NCBI RefSeq assembly: GCF_036345155.1
Contig: NZ_CP107772.1
Location: 1,550,001-1,614,000 of the forward strand
Source of the DNA: Streptomyces sp. NBC_00582
GTDB taxonomy: Bacteria > Actinomycetota > Actinomycetes > Streptomycetales > Streptomycetaceae
Direction: 5' to 3'
Length of the DNA stretch: 64,000 nucleotides
Under the pieces are notes generated by a model. It was not told the DNA's origin. It did not search any database and was given only the letters and a program-made list of their open reading frames with translations. Shown here piece after piece: positions 51,313 through 59,719 of this stretch; the stretch's first letter is position 1; every line of letters starts with the position of its first letter. A program made the position numbers and the translations under genes.

Positions 51313-52836
51313 ATGGCGGAGACGGTGTCGACGACCGGGGGCCCGCTGCCCAAGGGGTTCCGCAGCGCGGAGCTGGGCTGGCCCGAGCTGCGGCGCATTC
51401 CGCATCCCCCGTACCGGATCCCGCTGCTCGGCGACCTCCTCGGCGCCAGCCGGCGCACTCCCGTGCAGGACTCCCTGCGGTACGGCCGCCGGCTGGGGCC
51501 GATCTTCCGGCGCAAGGCGTTCGGCCGGGAGTTCGTCTTCGTGTGGGGCGCGGGGCTCGCCGCCGACCTGGCGGACGAGTCGCGGTTCGCCAAGCACGTG
51601 GGGCTGGGGATCGCCAACCTGCGGCCGGTGGCGGGGGACGGGCTGTTCACGGCCTACAACCACGAGCCCAACTGGCAGCTCGCGCACGACGTCCTGGCCC
51701 CCGGGTTCAGCCGGGAGGCCATGGCGGCCTACCACCCGATGATGCTGGACGTCGCCGAACGGCTCACCGCCCACTGGGACCGGGAGGCGGCCGCCGGACG
51801 CACGGTCGACGTGCCCGGGGACATGACCAAGCTGACCCTGGAGACGATCGCCCGCACCGGGTTCGGGCACGACTTCGGCTCGTTCGAGCGGGACCGGCCG
51901 CATCCCTTCGTGACGGCGATGGTGGGCACCCTCACCTACGCCCAGCGTCTCAACACCCTTCCGTTCCCCGGGCTGTTGAGGGAGGCCGCACGCCGGAACG
52001 AGGCGGACATCGCCCATCTCGACCGCACGGTCGACGAGCTCGTACGGCAGCGGCGCGCCCGGGGCGGCGGGCAGGGGGACCTGCTCGACCGGATGCTCGA
52101 CACCGCGCACCCCAAGACCGGGGAGCGGCTGTCCGACGAGAACGTACGGCGCCAGGTGATCACCTTCCTGGTCGCGGGCCACGAGACCACCTCGGGCGCG
52201 CTCTCCTTCGCCCTGCACTACCTCTCCCTGAACCCGCGGTTCGCGGCCCGGGCCCGCGCCGAGGTGGACCGGGTGTGGGGCGGCACGGCGGTCCCCGGGT
52301 ACGACCAGGTGGCGAGGCTGCGGTACGTCCGCCGGGTCCTCGACGAGGCGCTGCGGCTGTGGCCGACGGCGCCGGGGTTCGCCCGGGAGGCCCGCGAGGA
52401 CACGGTGCTGGGCGGGGAGCATCCGATGCGGCGGGGGGCCTGGGCGCTGATGCTGACGGCGATGCTGCACCGGGACCCCGCGGTGTGGGGCGAGGACGCC
52501 GAGCGGTTCGACCCCGACCGTTTCGAGGCCGCCGCCGTCCGGGGACGGGCCCCGCACACCTTCAAGCCGTTCGGCACGGGTGCCCGCGCCTGCATCGGCC
52601 GCCAGTTCGCCCTCCACGAGGCCACCCTCGTCCTCGGCCTCCTCCTGCGCCGCTACGACCTGCGCCCCGACCCGGCGTACCGGCTGCGGGTCACGGAACG
52701 GCTGACGTTGATGCCGGAGGGACTGCGGCTGGGGCTGGAGCGGCGTACGGCGACCGGAGCAGCGGGGGCACCGACGCAAGCGCCCGCTCCGGAGGTCTCA
52801 GCGCCCCGCTGTCCAGTGCACCGGGCGGGTGACTGA
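51313..52836 (+). CDS. CYP102-like cytochrome P450 without reductase domain
   Basis: A 507-residue P450 whose text follows the heme domain of the fatty-acid hydroxylase BM3 closely: GDGLFTAYNHEPNW, AHDVLAPGFSREAM, FLVAGHETTSGALSFAL (about 285), DEALRLWPTAPGF, and the heme loop FKPFGTGARACIGRQFALHE with C427. BM3 continues into an FMN/FAD reductase; this protein ends 80 residues after the Cys, with a short Pro/Ala tail. The stop is followed by a convergent gene, so no reductase was simply lost in frame. S. coelicolor has a free-standing CYP102B1 of this kind. It needs an outside redox partner. Confidence 0.93.
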   Translation: MAETVSTTGGPLPKGFRSAELGWPELRRIPHPPYRIPLLGDLLGASRRTPVQDSLRYGRRLGPIFRRKAFGREFVFVWGAGLAADLADESRFAKHVGLGIANLRPVAGDGLFTAYNHEPNWQLAHDVLAPGFSREAMAAYHPMMLDVAERLTAHWDREAAAGRTVDVPGDMTKLTLETIARTGFGHDFGSFERDRPHPFVTAMVGTLTYAQRLNTLPFPGLLREAARRNEADIAHLDRTVDELVRQRRARGGGQGDLLDRMLDTAHPKTGERLSDENVRRQVITFLVAGHETTSGALSFALHYLSLNPRFAARARAEVDRVWGGTAVPGYDQVARLRYVRRVLDEALRLWPTAPGFAREAREDTVLGGEHPMRRGAWALMLTAMLHRDPAVWGEDAERFDPDRFEAAAVRGRAPHTFKPFGTGARACIGRQFALHEATLVLGLLLRRYDLRPDPAYRLRVTERLTLMPEGLRLGLERRTATGAAGAPTQAPAPEVSAPRCPVHRAGD

Positions 52837-53628
52837 GGCCGGGAGCCGGGTGGCGGCGTTGCCGCGGGCCGCGTTGAGCTGGGGCTGCGTCAGGAAGATC
52901 GCGTCGGTCAGGTCGGCGTCGGTCAGGTCGGTGTCGCGCAGGTCGGCGCCGATCAGGTCCGCGCCGCGCAGATCGGCGCCGGTGAGGTCGGCGGCGATCA
53001 GGTAGGCGCCGCGCAGGTTCGCCCCGCGCAGATCGGTGCCCTTGAGCCGGGCGCCCATCAGATCGGCGCCCCGGCGGTCCTTCCTGCGGCCCCGGACACC
53101 GGCCCGGGCGAGTTCGCTGGTCCTGAGCAGCAGGACGTTGACCTCCTGGCGGTGGGCCGGGACGTCCAGGGCGATCAGCTCCTGCGGGGTCCGCCGGGTG
53201 AGCGCCTCGGTCCGCTCCAGGGCCCGGCGCAGCTCCGGGTGGACCGGGCGGGCGGCGGGCAGGGCGAGCGCCTCGGTGAGGTACCAGAGCAGCTCGTGGA
53301 GCTGGCGGACCACCGGGAACACCTCGAACATCGCCCGGGAGTGCTCGGCGGGGGCGCCCCGCCAGTCGCGCCCGCCGAAGGTGACCTGCGCGACCTTCTG
53401 GCCGGCACCGAAGCAGTCGTAGACCGTGCAGCCGGTGAAGCCCTTCTGCCGCAGCCGCTCGTGGATCCCGCAGCGGTGGTCCTCCGCCAGGTTGAGGCAG
53501 GGCCGCCCGGCCGGCTTGTCGACGGCGAAGTCAGCGGAGCGGGCGAAGGGCAGGGCCACGCAGCACAGGCCGAAGCAGTTCGCACAGTCGCCGCGCAGTC
53601 CGTCCCGGTCCGTCTTCTGGTCTCGCAT
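52798..53628 (-). CDS. Cys-rich (YkgJ-like) plus pentapeptide repeat protein
   Basis: A 276-residue protein. The first 75 residues have a cysteine-rich region (CANCFGLCC, RPCLNL, HRCGIH, GFTGCTVYDC), like the YkgJ metal-cluster domain. Residues about 190-245 are pentapeptide repeats (A(D/N)LxG: ADLMGARLKGTDLRGANLRG), a right-handed beta helix. The joint function is unknown. Start at ATG 53628, chosen over a GTG three codons earlier. Overlaps the convergent CYP102 gene by 39 bp. Confidence 0.88.
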   Translation of the reverse strand: MRDQKTDRDGLRGDCANCFGLCCVALPFARSADFAVDKPAGRPCLNLAEDHRCGIHERLRQKGFTGCTVYDCFGAGQKVAQVTFGGRDWRGAPAEHSRAMFEVFPVVRQLHELLWYLTEALALPAARPVHPELRRALERTEALTRRTPQELIALDVPAHRQEVNVLLLRTSELARAGVRGRRKDRRGADLMGARLKGTDLRGANLRGAYLIAADLTGADLRGADLIGADLRDTDLTDADLTDAIFLTQPQLNAARGNAATRLPASVTRPVHWTAGR

Positions 53629-53652
53629 GCCCTCCACCCTACTGACCTGCGC

Positions 53653-54570
53653 TCACGCTCCCTCCGGCACGTCCAGGGCGGCCACCCGCTCGGGGTCGGC
53701 CAGGATGTGCAGGGCGACGATCCGGCCGTCGGCGACGGTGACCCCCATGACCGACCGCACCTCGCCCTCGGGCCCGTTGAGGATCCCGACCGCGCCGCCC
53801 ACCAGCGCCAGCCGCCCGGCCGGCGCGAACTGCCGGAAGAGCACGGCCTGTTCCGCCACCGCCTTCGCCCCGTGCACGATCTTGGAGGCCGCGGCGCCGC
53901 GCACCAGCGCCCCGGAGTCGGCCCGCAGCACCACATCGGGGTGGAGGACGGAGACCAGCGCCTCGAAGTCCCCGGCGCGGGCGGCGGCCAGGAACGCGGA
54001 GACCACCTCGCGCTGCCGGCCGAGGTCCGGCTCCGCCGACGGCGTGGCCCCCTGGACCCGGCGGCGGGCCCGGCTGGCGAGCTGGCGGGTCGCGGCCGGG
54101 GTCCGCTCGACGACCGGCGCGATGTCGTCGAACGGCACGGCGAACAGGTCGTGCAGCACGAACGCGAGCCGCTCGTCGGGCTCCAGGGTCTCCAGAACGA
54201 TCAGCAGGGCGAGCCCCACCGCGTCCGCCTGGAGCACCTCCTGCTCGGGGTCGGTCCGGGGCAGCGGAGCGATCACCGGATCGGGGACGAAGGCGGCGTG
54301 TCCCGCGTACCCCTCCTGTCCTTCGTCCATCGGCAGTTCACGGCGGGCGGTGCGCGAGCGCAGCAGGTCCAGACAGACCCGGCCGGTCACGGTGGTCAGC
54401 CAGCCGCCCAGGTTGCGCACCTCCTCGACGTCGCTGCGGCCGAGTCTCAGCCAGGTCTCCTGCACCGCGTCCTCGGCCTCGGCGAGCGAGCCGAGCATCC
54501 GGTAGGCGACGGCCCGCAGATGTGCGCGGTGCTCCTCGAAGCGCTGCGCGAGTACGTCGGTGTCGGTCAT
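53653..54570 (-). CDS. ECF41-type RNA polymerase sigma factor (SigJ-like)
   Basis: A 305-residue ECF sigma factor. Region 2 (HLRAVAYRMLGSLAEAEDAVQETWLRL), region 4 (LLIVLETLEPDERLAFVLHDLFAVPFDDIAPVVERTPAATRQLASRARR) and a SnoaL-like C-terminal domain (VSAFLAAARAGDFEALVSVLHPDVVL) that in this group regulates the factor. ECF41 factors have no classical anti-sigma factor and usually sit by a carboxymuconolactone-decarboxylase-like or oxidoreductase gene; none is adjacent here. Confidence 0.93.
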   Translation of the reverse strand: MTDTDVLAQRFEEHRAHLRAVAYRMLGSLAEAEDAVQETWLRLGRSDVEEVRNLGGWLTTVTGRVCLDLLRSRTARRELPMDEGQEGYAGHAAFVPDPVIAPLPRTDPEQEVLQADAVGLALLIVLETLEPDERLAFVLHDLFAVPFDDIAPVVERTPAATRQLASRARRRVQGATPSAEPDLGRQREVVSAFLAAARAGDFEALVSVLHPDVVLRADSGALVRGAAASKIVHGAKAVAEQAVLFRQFAPAGRLALVGGAVGILNGPEGEVRSVMGVTVADGRIVALHILADPERVAALDVPEGA

Positions 54571-54598
54571 GGCGCCACTCCCCCTCGGGCGTCGGTCA

Positions 54599-55342
54599 CT
54601 ATCGGTCGAAGAGCTCGAAGGCGACCGCCGGTCTGCCGCCGAACCGCTCCCCCACGGAGCGCGCCACCCCGGTCAGGAAGCCGCGCACGTACGTCTCGGG
54701 GTCCTCGTCGGTGAGGGCCTCGATGTAGGCGCGGTGTTCGAGCAGGGAGCCCACCGCCCGCTCCAGACCGGCCGAGGCGTCCACGGCGTGGGTGGGGGTG
54801 GCGGATCCGGCGACCGCGACCCAGCGCACCCCGTTCCAGGGCTGGAGGCCCTCTTCGGCCAGTTCCGGGAAGATCCAGCGGTTGCCGGCGTCCCCGGCGG
54901 CGTCGAGCGTGGCCCGGCCCACGGCGACGTGGTCGGGGGTGTTCCAGGCGACGCCGCCCCAGGTGTCGCGGTGGTTGAGGGTGAGGACGAGTTCGGGGCG
55001 GTGCCGGCGGATCGCGGCGGCGATGTCCCGGCGCAGGGCGGGGCCGTACTCGATCACGCCGTCGCGGTGGTCGAGGAACTCCACCGCGGTGACGCCCACG
55101 ACGGCGGCGCTCGCCCGCTGCTCCCGCTCCCGCAGCGGGCCGCACTCGGCGGGCGCGATGGTGTCGATGCCCGCCTCGCCGCGCGTCGCGAGGACATAGG
55201 CGACCTCGCGGCCCGCGTCGGTCCAGGCGGCGACGGCCGCGGAGCAGCCGTACTCCAGGTCGTCCGGGTGCGCCACGACGGCCAGGGCCCGCTGCCAGTC
55301 CTCGGGCATGGGCCGGAGCTGAGGGATCGTCGGCACGGTCAT
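54599..55342 (-). CDS. PIG-L family deacetylase
   Basis: A 247-residue zinc-dependent deacetylase of the LmbE/MshB fold. Metal motif AHPDDLEYG, then REREQRASAAVVGV, and NTPDHVAVGR. MshB in mycothiol synthesis is a relative, but this one is shorter in its middle and likely acts on another N-acetyl sugar. It lies 28 bp before the sigma factor gene on the same strand. Confidence 0.92.
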   Translation of the reverse strand: MTVPTIPQLRPMPEDWQRALAVVAHPDDLEYGCSAAVAAWTDAGREVAYVLATRGEAGIDTIAPAECGPLREREQRASAAVVGVTAVEFLDHRDGVIEYGPALRRDIAAAIRRHRPELVLTLNHRDTWGGVAWNTPDHVAVGRATLDAAGDAGNRWIFPELAEEGLQPWNGVRWVAVAGSATPTHAVDASAGLERAVGSLLEHRAYIEALTDEDPETYVRGFLTGVARSVGERFGGRPAVAFELFDR

Positions 55343-55370
55343 GCCCGAAGACTAATCGGTGACACCGACA

Positions 55371-56672
55371 TCACGCTTCGTCACGGACCAGGGCGAGCAG
55401 CCGGTCCAGGACGCGGGGTCCGCCGGCCCGTACGCCGTCGTGCTCGAACTCGTCGGTGACCCAGGTGCGCAGCCCGCGGATCGCGCGAGCGGTGCGCAGG
55501 GAGTGGGCGGTGTCGACGTACAGGTCGTCGTGGTAGATCGCGGCCGCGACCGGGACCTCGTTGGCGGCGAGGCGGGCGGGGTCGTACAGGGGCGTCCAGT
55601 CGGTGCGGGCGGCGAGGAGTTCGGCGGTCTCGCGCAGGGGCCGCAGCGCGGGGTCGGTGACGAACATCCAGGGGTGGACCGTTTCGCCGGTGAGCAGGAC
55701 CGGTCCGTCGCCGGTGAGGCTCTTGGCGGCGTCGAACTGCGGGAACTCGGCGCGCACCCGTTCGGCCGACCAGGCGGTGGGGCGGGCGTCCTGGCCGTAG
55801 ATCGCCTCGTGGACGAGGGCGTAGAGGGGGTGGCCGGCGAAGGAGAGCTGCTGCTGGATCTGCTCCTGGAAGGCGTCGGAGAGCTCGGGGCCCCGCGGGG
55901 TGGGGACGAAGGCGTCCTCGAGGAGGTGGTGCAGACGGTGGCCGCCGTCGCCGGTGCCGAGCAGGATGCCGAGGGTCTGGAACGCCTCGGCGGTGAGCCG
56001 GTGGCCGCCGGGGAGGGTGACCTCGTGTTGGAGGAGGTGGTCGGCGATCCGGCGGACCCGCTCGACGTCCTGCGGATAGCGGGCGTAGTGCGCGGCGTTC
56101 TTGCGCTCCATGCGCGGGTAGGCGGCGCGGTACACGTCGTCGGCGTGGGCGTCCAGGGACGGCAGACCGCCGGTGATCAGGGCGGCGGTCAGGCCCTCGG
56201 GGGCGAGGGAGAGATAGCTGACCGTGCAGAAGCCGCCGAAGCTCTGGCCGAGGACGGTCCAGGGGGCGCCGCCGGTGACCTCGTGGCGGATCGCCTCGCA
56301 GTCGCGGACGATCGAGTCGGCGCGGAAGCGGGTGAGGTAGTCGGCCTGGGCGGCGGGGCCGCCGCGCAGGGGGAGCGTCTGGCGGTTGGCGGGCGTGGAG
56401 GCGCCGGTGCCGCGCTGGTCCAGCAGGAGGACGCGGTACTCCTTCAGGGCGCGGCCGAGCCAGGCCGGTCTGCCGACGAAACGGTTCGCCCCGAAGCCGG
56501 GGCCGCCCTGGAGGAAGAGCAGCCAGGGCAGGTCCTGGCCGGCCTTGTCGCTCGCGACGACCTCACGGGCGTACAGCTCGATCGTCTCTCCCGCCGGGTC
56601 GGTGTGGTCGAGGGGGACGGTGAAACGGCGGTCGGTGAGTACGACGCCGGGCTGGCGGTAGCTGAGGGACAA
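55371..56672 (-). CDS. Alpha/beta hydrolase, proline iminopeptidase-like
   Basis: A 433-residue peptidase S33-type enzyme. LFLQGGPGFGANRF (oxyanion HGGPG motif, H replaced by Q), LLLDQRGTGAS, and the nucleophile elbow VLGQSFGGFC. The catalytic Asp and His are probably in LLTGETVHPW and YHDDLYVD-like segments. It starts with TTG after AGGAG (8 nt). Such enzymes release N-terminal Pro from peptides. Confidence 0.9.
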   Translation of the reverse strand: MSLSYRQPGVVLTDRRFTVPLDHTDPAGETIELYAREVVASDKAGQDLPWLLFLQGGPGFGANRFVGRPAWLGRALKEYRVLLLDQRGTGASTPANRQTLPLRGGPAAQADYLTRFRADSIVRDCEAIRHEVTGGAPWTVLGQSFGGFCTVSYLSLAPEGLTAALITGGLPSLDAHADDVYRAAYPRMERKNAAHYARYPQDVERVRRIADHLLQHEVTLPGGHRLTAEAFQTLGILLGTGDGGHRLHHLLEDAFVPTPRGPELSDAFQEQIQQQLSFAGHPLYALVHEAIYGQDARPTAWSAERVRAEFPQFDAAKSLTGDGPVLLTGETVHPWMFVTDPALRPLRETAELLAARTDWTPLYDPARLAANEVPVAAAIYHDDLYVDTAHSLRTARAIRGLRTWVTDEFEHDGVRAGGPRVLDRLLALVRDEA

Positions 56673-56775
56673 CAGGGGTCTCCTGGACGCTCGGTGTACG
56701 GGCCGCGTCCCAGTTCAGCACATGTCCGGGCGGGCGGGGAGCCCAGGGGATCATGAACGGCTACTGAACGGCGGC

Positions 56776-57798
56776 TCAGCGGGCCGACAGGCTGGAGCGG
56801 CGCACCACCAGCTCGGGCTGGAGCACGACCCTGCGGTGCTCGTGGCGTCTGCCGGTGTCCTCCTCGGTCTCCTCCAGCAGCATCTCGGCGGCCAGGGCGC
56901 CCATGGTGACGGCGGGCTGGCGGACCGAGGTGAGCGGGACGGCCGCGGCGGCGGCGAACTCGATGTCGTCGTAGCCGACGATGGCGAGGTCGTCGGGGAC
57001 CCCGACGCCGGCCGCGTACATGGCCTGCAGGACGCCCAGGGCGAGCAGGTCGTTGGCGCAGAACACGGCGGTGGGGCGGTCGGCGAGCCCGAGCAGCCGG
57101 GCGCCCGCGTCGCGTCCGGCGGCCACGTCGAGCCGCTCGGTGGGCAGCTCGCGCAGGCACTCGGGCCCGAGACCGGCCTCGGCGAGCGCGTTCAGGGCGC
57201 CGGTGCGGCGGTCGCGGACCTGGTTGAAGCCGGGCGGGCCGCTGACGTACGCGAGGGAGCGGTGTCCGGCGTCGAGGAGATGCCGGACGGCGAGCGCGCC
57301 GCCCGCGACGTCGTCCACGGACACCGAGCACTCGGTGGTGCCCTCGGAGACCCGGTCGACCAGCACGAAGGGGATGCCGTGGCGGCGGAAGGACTCGATG
57401 TTGCGGCCGGTGGCGTCGGCGGGGGTGAGCAGGACGCCCCGCACCCGCTGTTCGGCGAAGAGGGAGAGGTACTCGGCCTCCTCACCCACGCTCTCGGCGC
57501 TGTTGCAGACCATCACGCCGAGCCCGGCGTCGCGGGCGGCCCGCTCGGCGCCGCGCGCGACGTCCACGAAGAACGGGTTGCCCATGTCGAGGACGAGCAG
57601 CCCCATGATCCGGGACCGCCCGGCCCTCAGCTGGCGCGCGGACTCGCTGCGGACGTACCCGAGCCGGTCTATCGCGGACAGCACGCGGGCCCGGGTCTCC
57701 GTGGCGACGGTGTCCGGACGGTTGATGACGTTGGAGACCGTGCCGACGGAGACTCCGGCGGCACGGGCGACGTCCTTGATACCCACCGACTGGGCCAT
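56776..57798 (-). CDS. LacI-family transcriptional regulator, probably of the rhamnose operon
   Basis: A 340-residue repressor. HTH IKDVARAAGVSVGTVSNVIN, hinge helix LRAGRSRIMGLLVLD, then a periplasmic-binding-like ligand domain (VGYDDIEFAAAAAVPLTSVRQP). It is the last gene in a minus-strand series after the rhamnose transporter, mutarotase and propeller genes, 79 bp after the last. So it is the likely L-rhamnose-responsive repressor. Confidence 0.93.
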   Translation of the reverse strand: MAQSVGIKDVARAAGVSVGTVSNVINRPDTVATETRARVLSAIDRLGYVRSESARQLRAGRSRIMGLLVLDMGNPFFVDVARGAERAARDAGLGVMVCNSAESVGEEAEYLSLFAEQRVRGVLLTPADATGRNIESFRRHGIPFVLVDRVSEGTTECSVSVDDVAGGALAVRHLLDAGHRSLAYVSGPPGFNQVRDRRTGALNALAEAGLGPECLRELPTERLDVAAGRDAGARLLGLADRPTAVFCANDLLALGVLQAMYAAGVGVPDDLAIVGYDDIEFAAAAAVPLTSVRQPAVTMGALAAEMLLEETEEDTGRRHEHRRVVLQPELVVRRSSLSAR

Positions 57799-57877
57799 CA
57801 GGCGGAGACCTCCAGGTGAACGGGGTACGGCAGGACGGGCTTCACATTACCGTCACGCCGGCCCCTGGCCGTTCGTG

Positions 57878-59302
57878 TCATGCGGGCAGTGCGAAGTCGA
57901 TGACGTGGAGCGCCGAGGGGGTCGTCCCGCTCGACTTCTCCTGGTACAGGAACGACAGGGTGTTGTCGTACTTGACGCGCAGTTCGTCGATGACGACCTC
58001 GCCGAAGGCGTTCAGCCCGCTGCCGTCGAAGAGCACGCTCCAGTCGGTGTAGCCGGAGGACTTCGAGGCGCCGGCGATCCGCCCGAAGGGGAAGATCGCG
58101 TAGGCGTTGTCGTACTTGTCCAGGATCAGCTTGGTGCGCTGGCTGGAGCCGAGGACCACCGGGATCTCCGTCTTCTGCCAGGTCCCCGAGGAGTTCTTGC
58201 GGACGTGGAAGGCACGGCCGTTGGCGGTGCGGTCGCTGACGTAGTTGGTGGTGCACTGCCCGAAGCGGCCCGGCACATAGCTGATGATCGCGTGCGGCAG
58301 GCCGGTGGAGTCGGTGAACTGGCTCTCCTGGTTCATCAGGGAGTGGTCGGGGTTGAGCGAGTCCACGACGAGCCCCGCGTCGGTGACGGCCACCGTGTCC
58401 GAGGTGCCGGTGGTGCCCACGAGGGTGCCCGCGTTGTTGCGCCAGGTCCGCCCGCGGTCGTCCGAGTACACATAGCCGGTGTCGTGGTTGGTGATGCCGC
58501 CGCTGTTGCACATGACGGCCGCCGACTGCTCGCGCCAGGTGAAGAAGGAGTGCAGCCGTCCGTTGACGTCGTAGTCGATGCCGTGCAGGTACATGTTGCG
58601 GGCGGTGGAGGAGCCGTGCGAGCTGGTGTACGTGCCCGTCGAGCTGGACCACTCCCCGAGCGCGGTCCAGGACGAACCGTTGTACTCGGCGAGGGCGTTG
58701 CGCCCGTTGCCGGAGATCCCGACCCGGTAGCTGAGCTGGAGCTTGCCCTCGGGCGTGGAGACGAACTGCGGGTAGGTGAACTGCGAGGTGAGGGCGAGCC
58801 CGTCGAGGCTGGTCTGCACCGCGCCGAAGACGGACGAGGTCCAGGAGGTGGACGCCGGGTTGTCCAGGAGCCCGGCGATCGACTTCACGTAGAAGTAGCC
58901 GTCGCTGTGGGAGTCCATGTTGAGGTGGAGCCGGCCGTCGACCTTGGAGACGCCCATGGAGATGACGTTGTGGGAGTCGCTGGCCTTGAGGACGTGGGAG
59001 AGGGTGACGGTCGACCACGAGGTGCCGCCGAGGACGCGGCGCCCGACGACCGCGTTGCCGGTGGAGGTGTACCAGGCGGCGTACTGGTAGCCCTTGTAGG
59101 TCAACAGGCCGTTCTTCTGGAACGAGTTGTTGTTGACCAGACCGTCGTAGGACACGAAGAAGATCGCGCTCGCGTCGAGTCGGGTGGTGCCCTTGCTGGT
59201 CACGGACGGGCCGGGGTCGGCGGCGCGGGCGGTGCCGGAGGCGAGGAGGGGGGTCGCCGCGGCGCTCGCGAGGGCGCCGGCCAGCAGGGTGCGTCGTCTC
59301 AT
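57878..59302 (-). CDS. Secreted BNR_4-type propeller protein, probable rhamnose-releasing enzyme
   Basis: A 474-residue exported protein with a Tat-type signal (RRRTLLAGALASAAATPLLASGTARA). The rest is a beta propeller of the BNR_4 family: SYDGLVNNNSFQKNGLLTY, ASDSHNVISMGVSKVDG, NMDSHSDGYFYVKS, GGITNHDTGYVYSDDRGRTW. In known enzymes (PL24, PL25, PL27/PL42, GH145) this fold cuts rhamnose-glucuronate links, with catalytic His in the central face. Here it sits inside a rhamnose operon, pointing to release of L-rhamnose from plant or algal polymers. Lyase versus hydrolase is open. ATG at 59302 with GGAG upstream. Confidence 0.85.
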   Translation of the reverse strand: MRRRTLLAGALASAAATPLLASGTARAADPGPSVTSKGTTRLDASAIFFVSYDGLVNNNSFQKNGLLTYKGYQYAAWYTSTGNAVVGRRVLGGTSWSTVTLSHVLKASDSHNVISMGVSKVDGRLHLNMDSHSDGYFYVKSIAGLLDNPASTSWTSSVFGAVQTSLDGLALTSQFTYPQFVSTPEGKLQLSYRVGISGNGRNALAEYNGSSWTALGEWSSSTGTYTSSHGSSTARNMYLHGIDYDVNGRLHSFFTWREQSAAVMCNSGGITNHDTGYVYSDDRGRTWRNNAGTLVGTTGTSDTVAVTDAGLVVDSLNPDHSLMNQESQFTDSTGLPHAIISYVPGRFGQCTTNYVSDRTANGRAFHVRKNSSGTWQKTEIPVVLGSSQRTKLILDKYDNAYAIFPFGRIAGASKSSGYTDWSVLFDGSGLNAFGEVVIDELRVKYDNTLSFLYQEKSSGTTPSALHVIDFALPA

Positions 59303-59349
59303 CTCGGGGGACTCCATTGTCGTACGAGAGCGGGAGGTACGGGGTGGTG

Positions 59350-59670
59350 TCAGGCGAGGTGGAACACTTCGGTGAGGGGCTTCATGGCCTCGTCGGGCCG
59401 GGCGCCGTCGAGGGACTCGAAGAACGGCGCCATCTCGGCCTGCCAGCGGGCGTTGACCTCGGTGGCCTCCATCCCGGCCTGGGCGGCGGCGAAGTCCTCG
59501 GTCTCCAGATAGCCGACGAGCAGGCCGTCGTCTCTGAGGAAGAGGCTGTAGTTGTGCCACCCGGTGGCCGAGAGAGCCTGAAGCATCTCCGGCCACACGG
59601 CGGCGTGCCGTTCGCGGTACTCGGCGAGGCGGTCCGCACGGACCTTGAGCAGGAAACAGACGCGCTGCAT
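59350..59670 (-). CDS. rhaM: L-rhamnose mutarotase
   Basis: A 106-residue enzyme that converts alpha- and beta-L-rhamnose. QRVCFLLKVRADRLAEYRERHAAVWPEMLQAL with the conserved His, GWHNYSLFLRDDGLLVGYLE with His/Tyr, and RWQAEMAPFF complete the RhaM pattern. Between rhaS and the propeller gene. Confidence 0.95.
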   Translation of the reverse strand: MQRVCFLLKVRADRLAEYRERHAAVWPEMLQALSATGWHNYSLFLRDDGLLVGYLETEDFAAAQAGMEATEVNARWQAEMAPFFESLDGARPDEAMKPLTEVFHLA

Positions 59671-59719
59671 GAAGTACCGCTCCCGAGGGGTGTGGGGGGA
59701 TTGATCGGAGGGACGGGAA

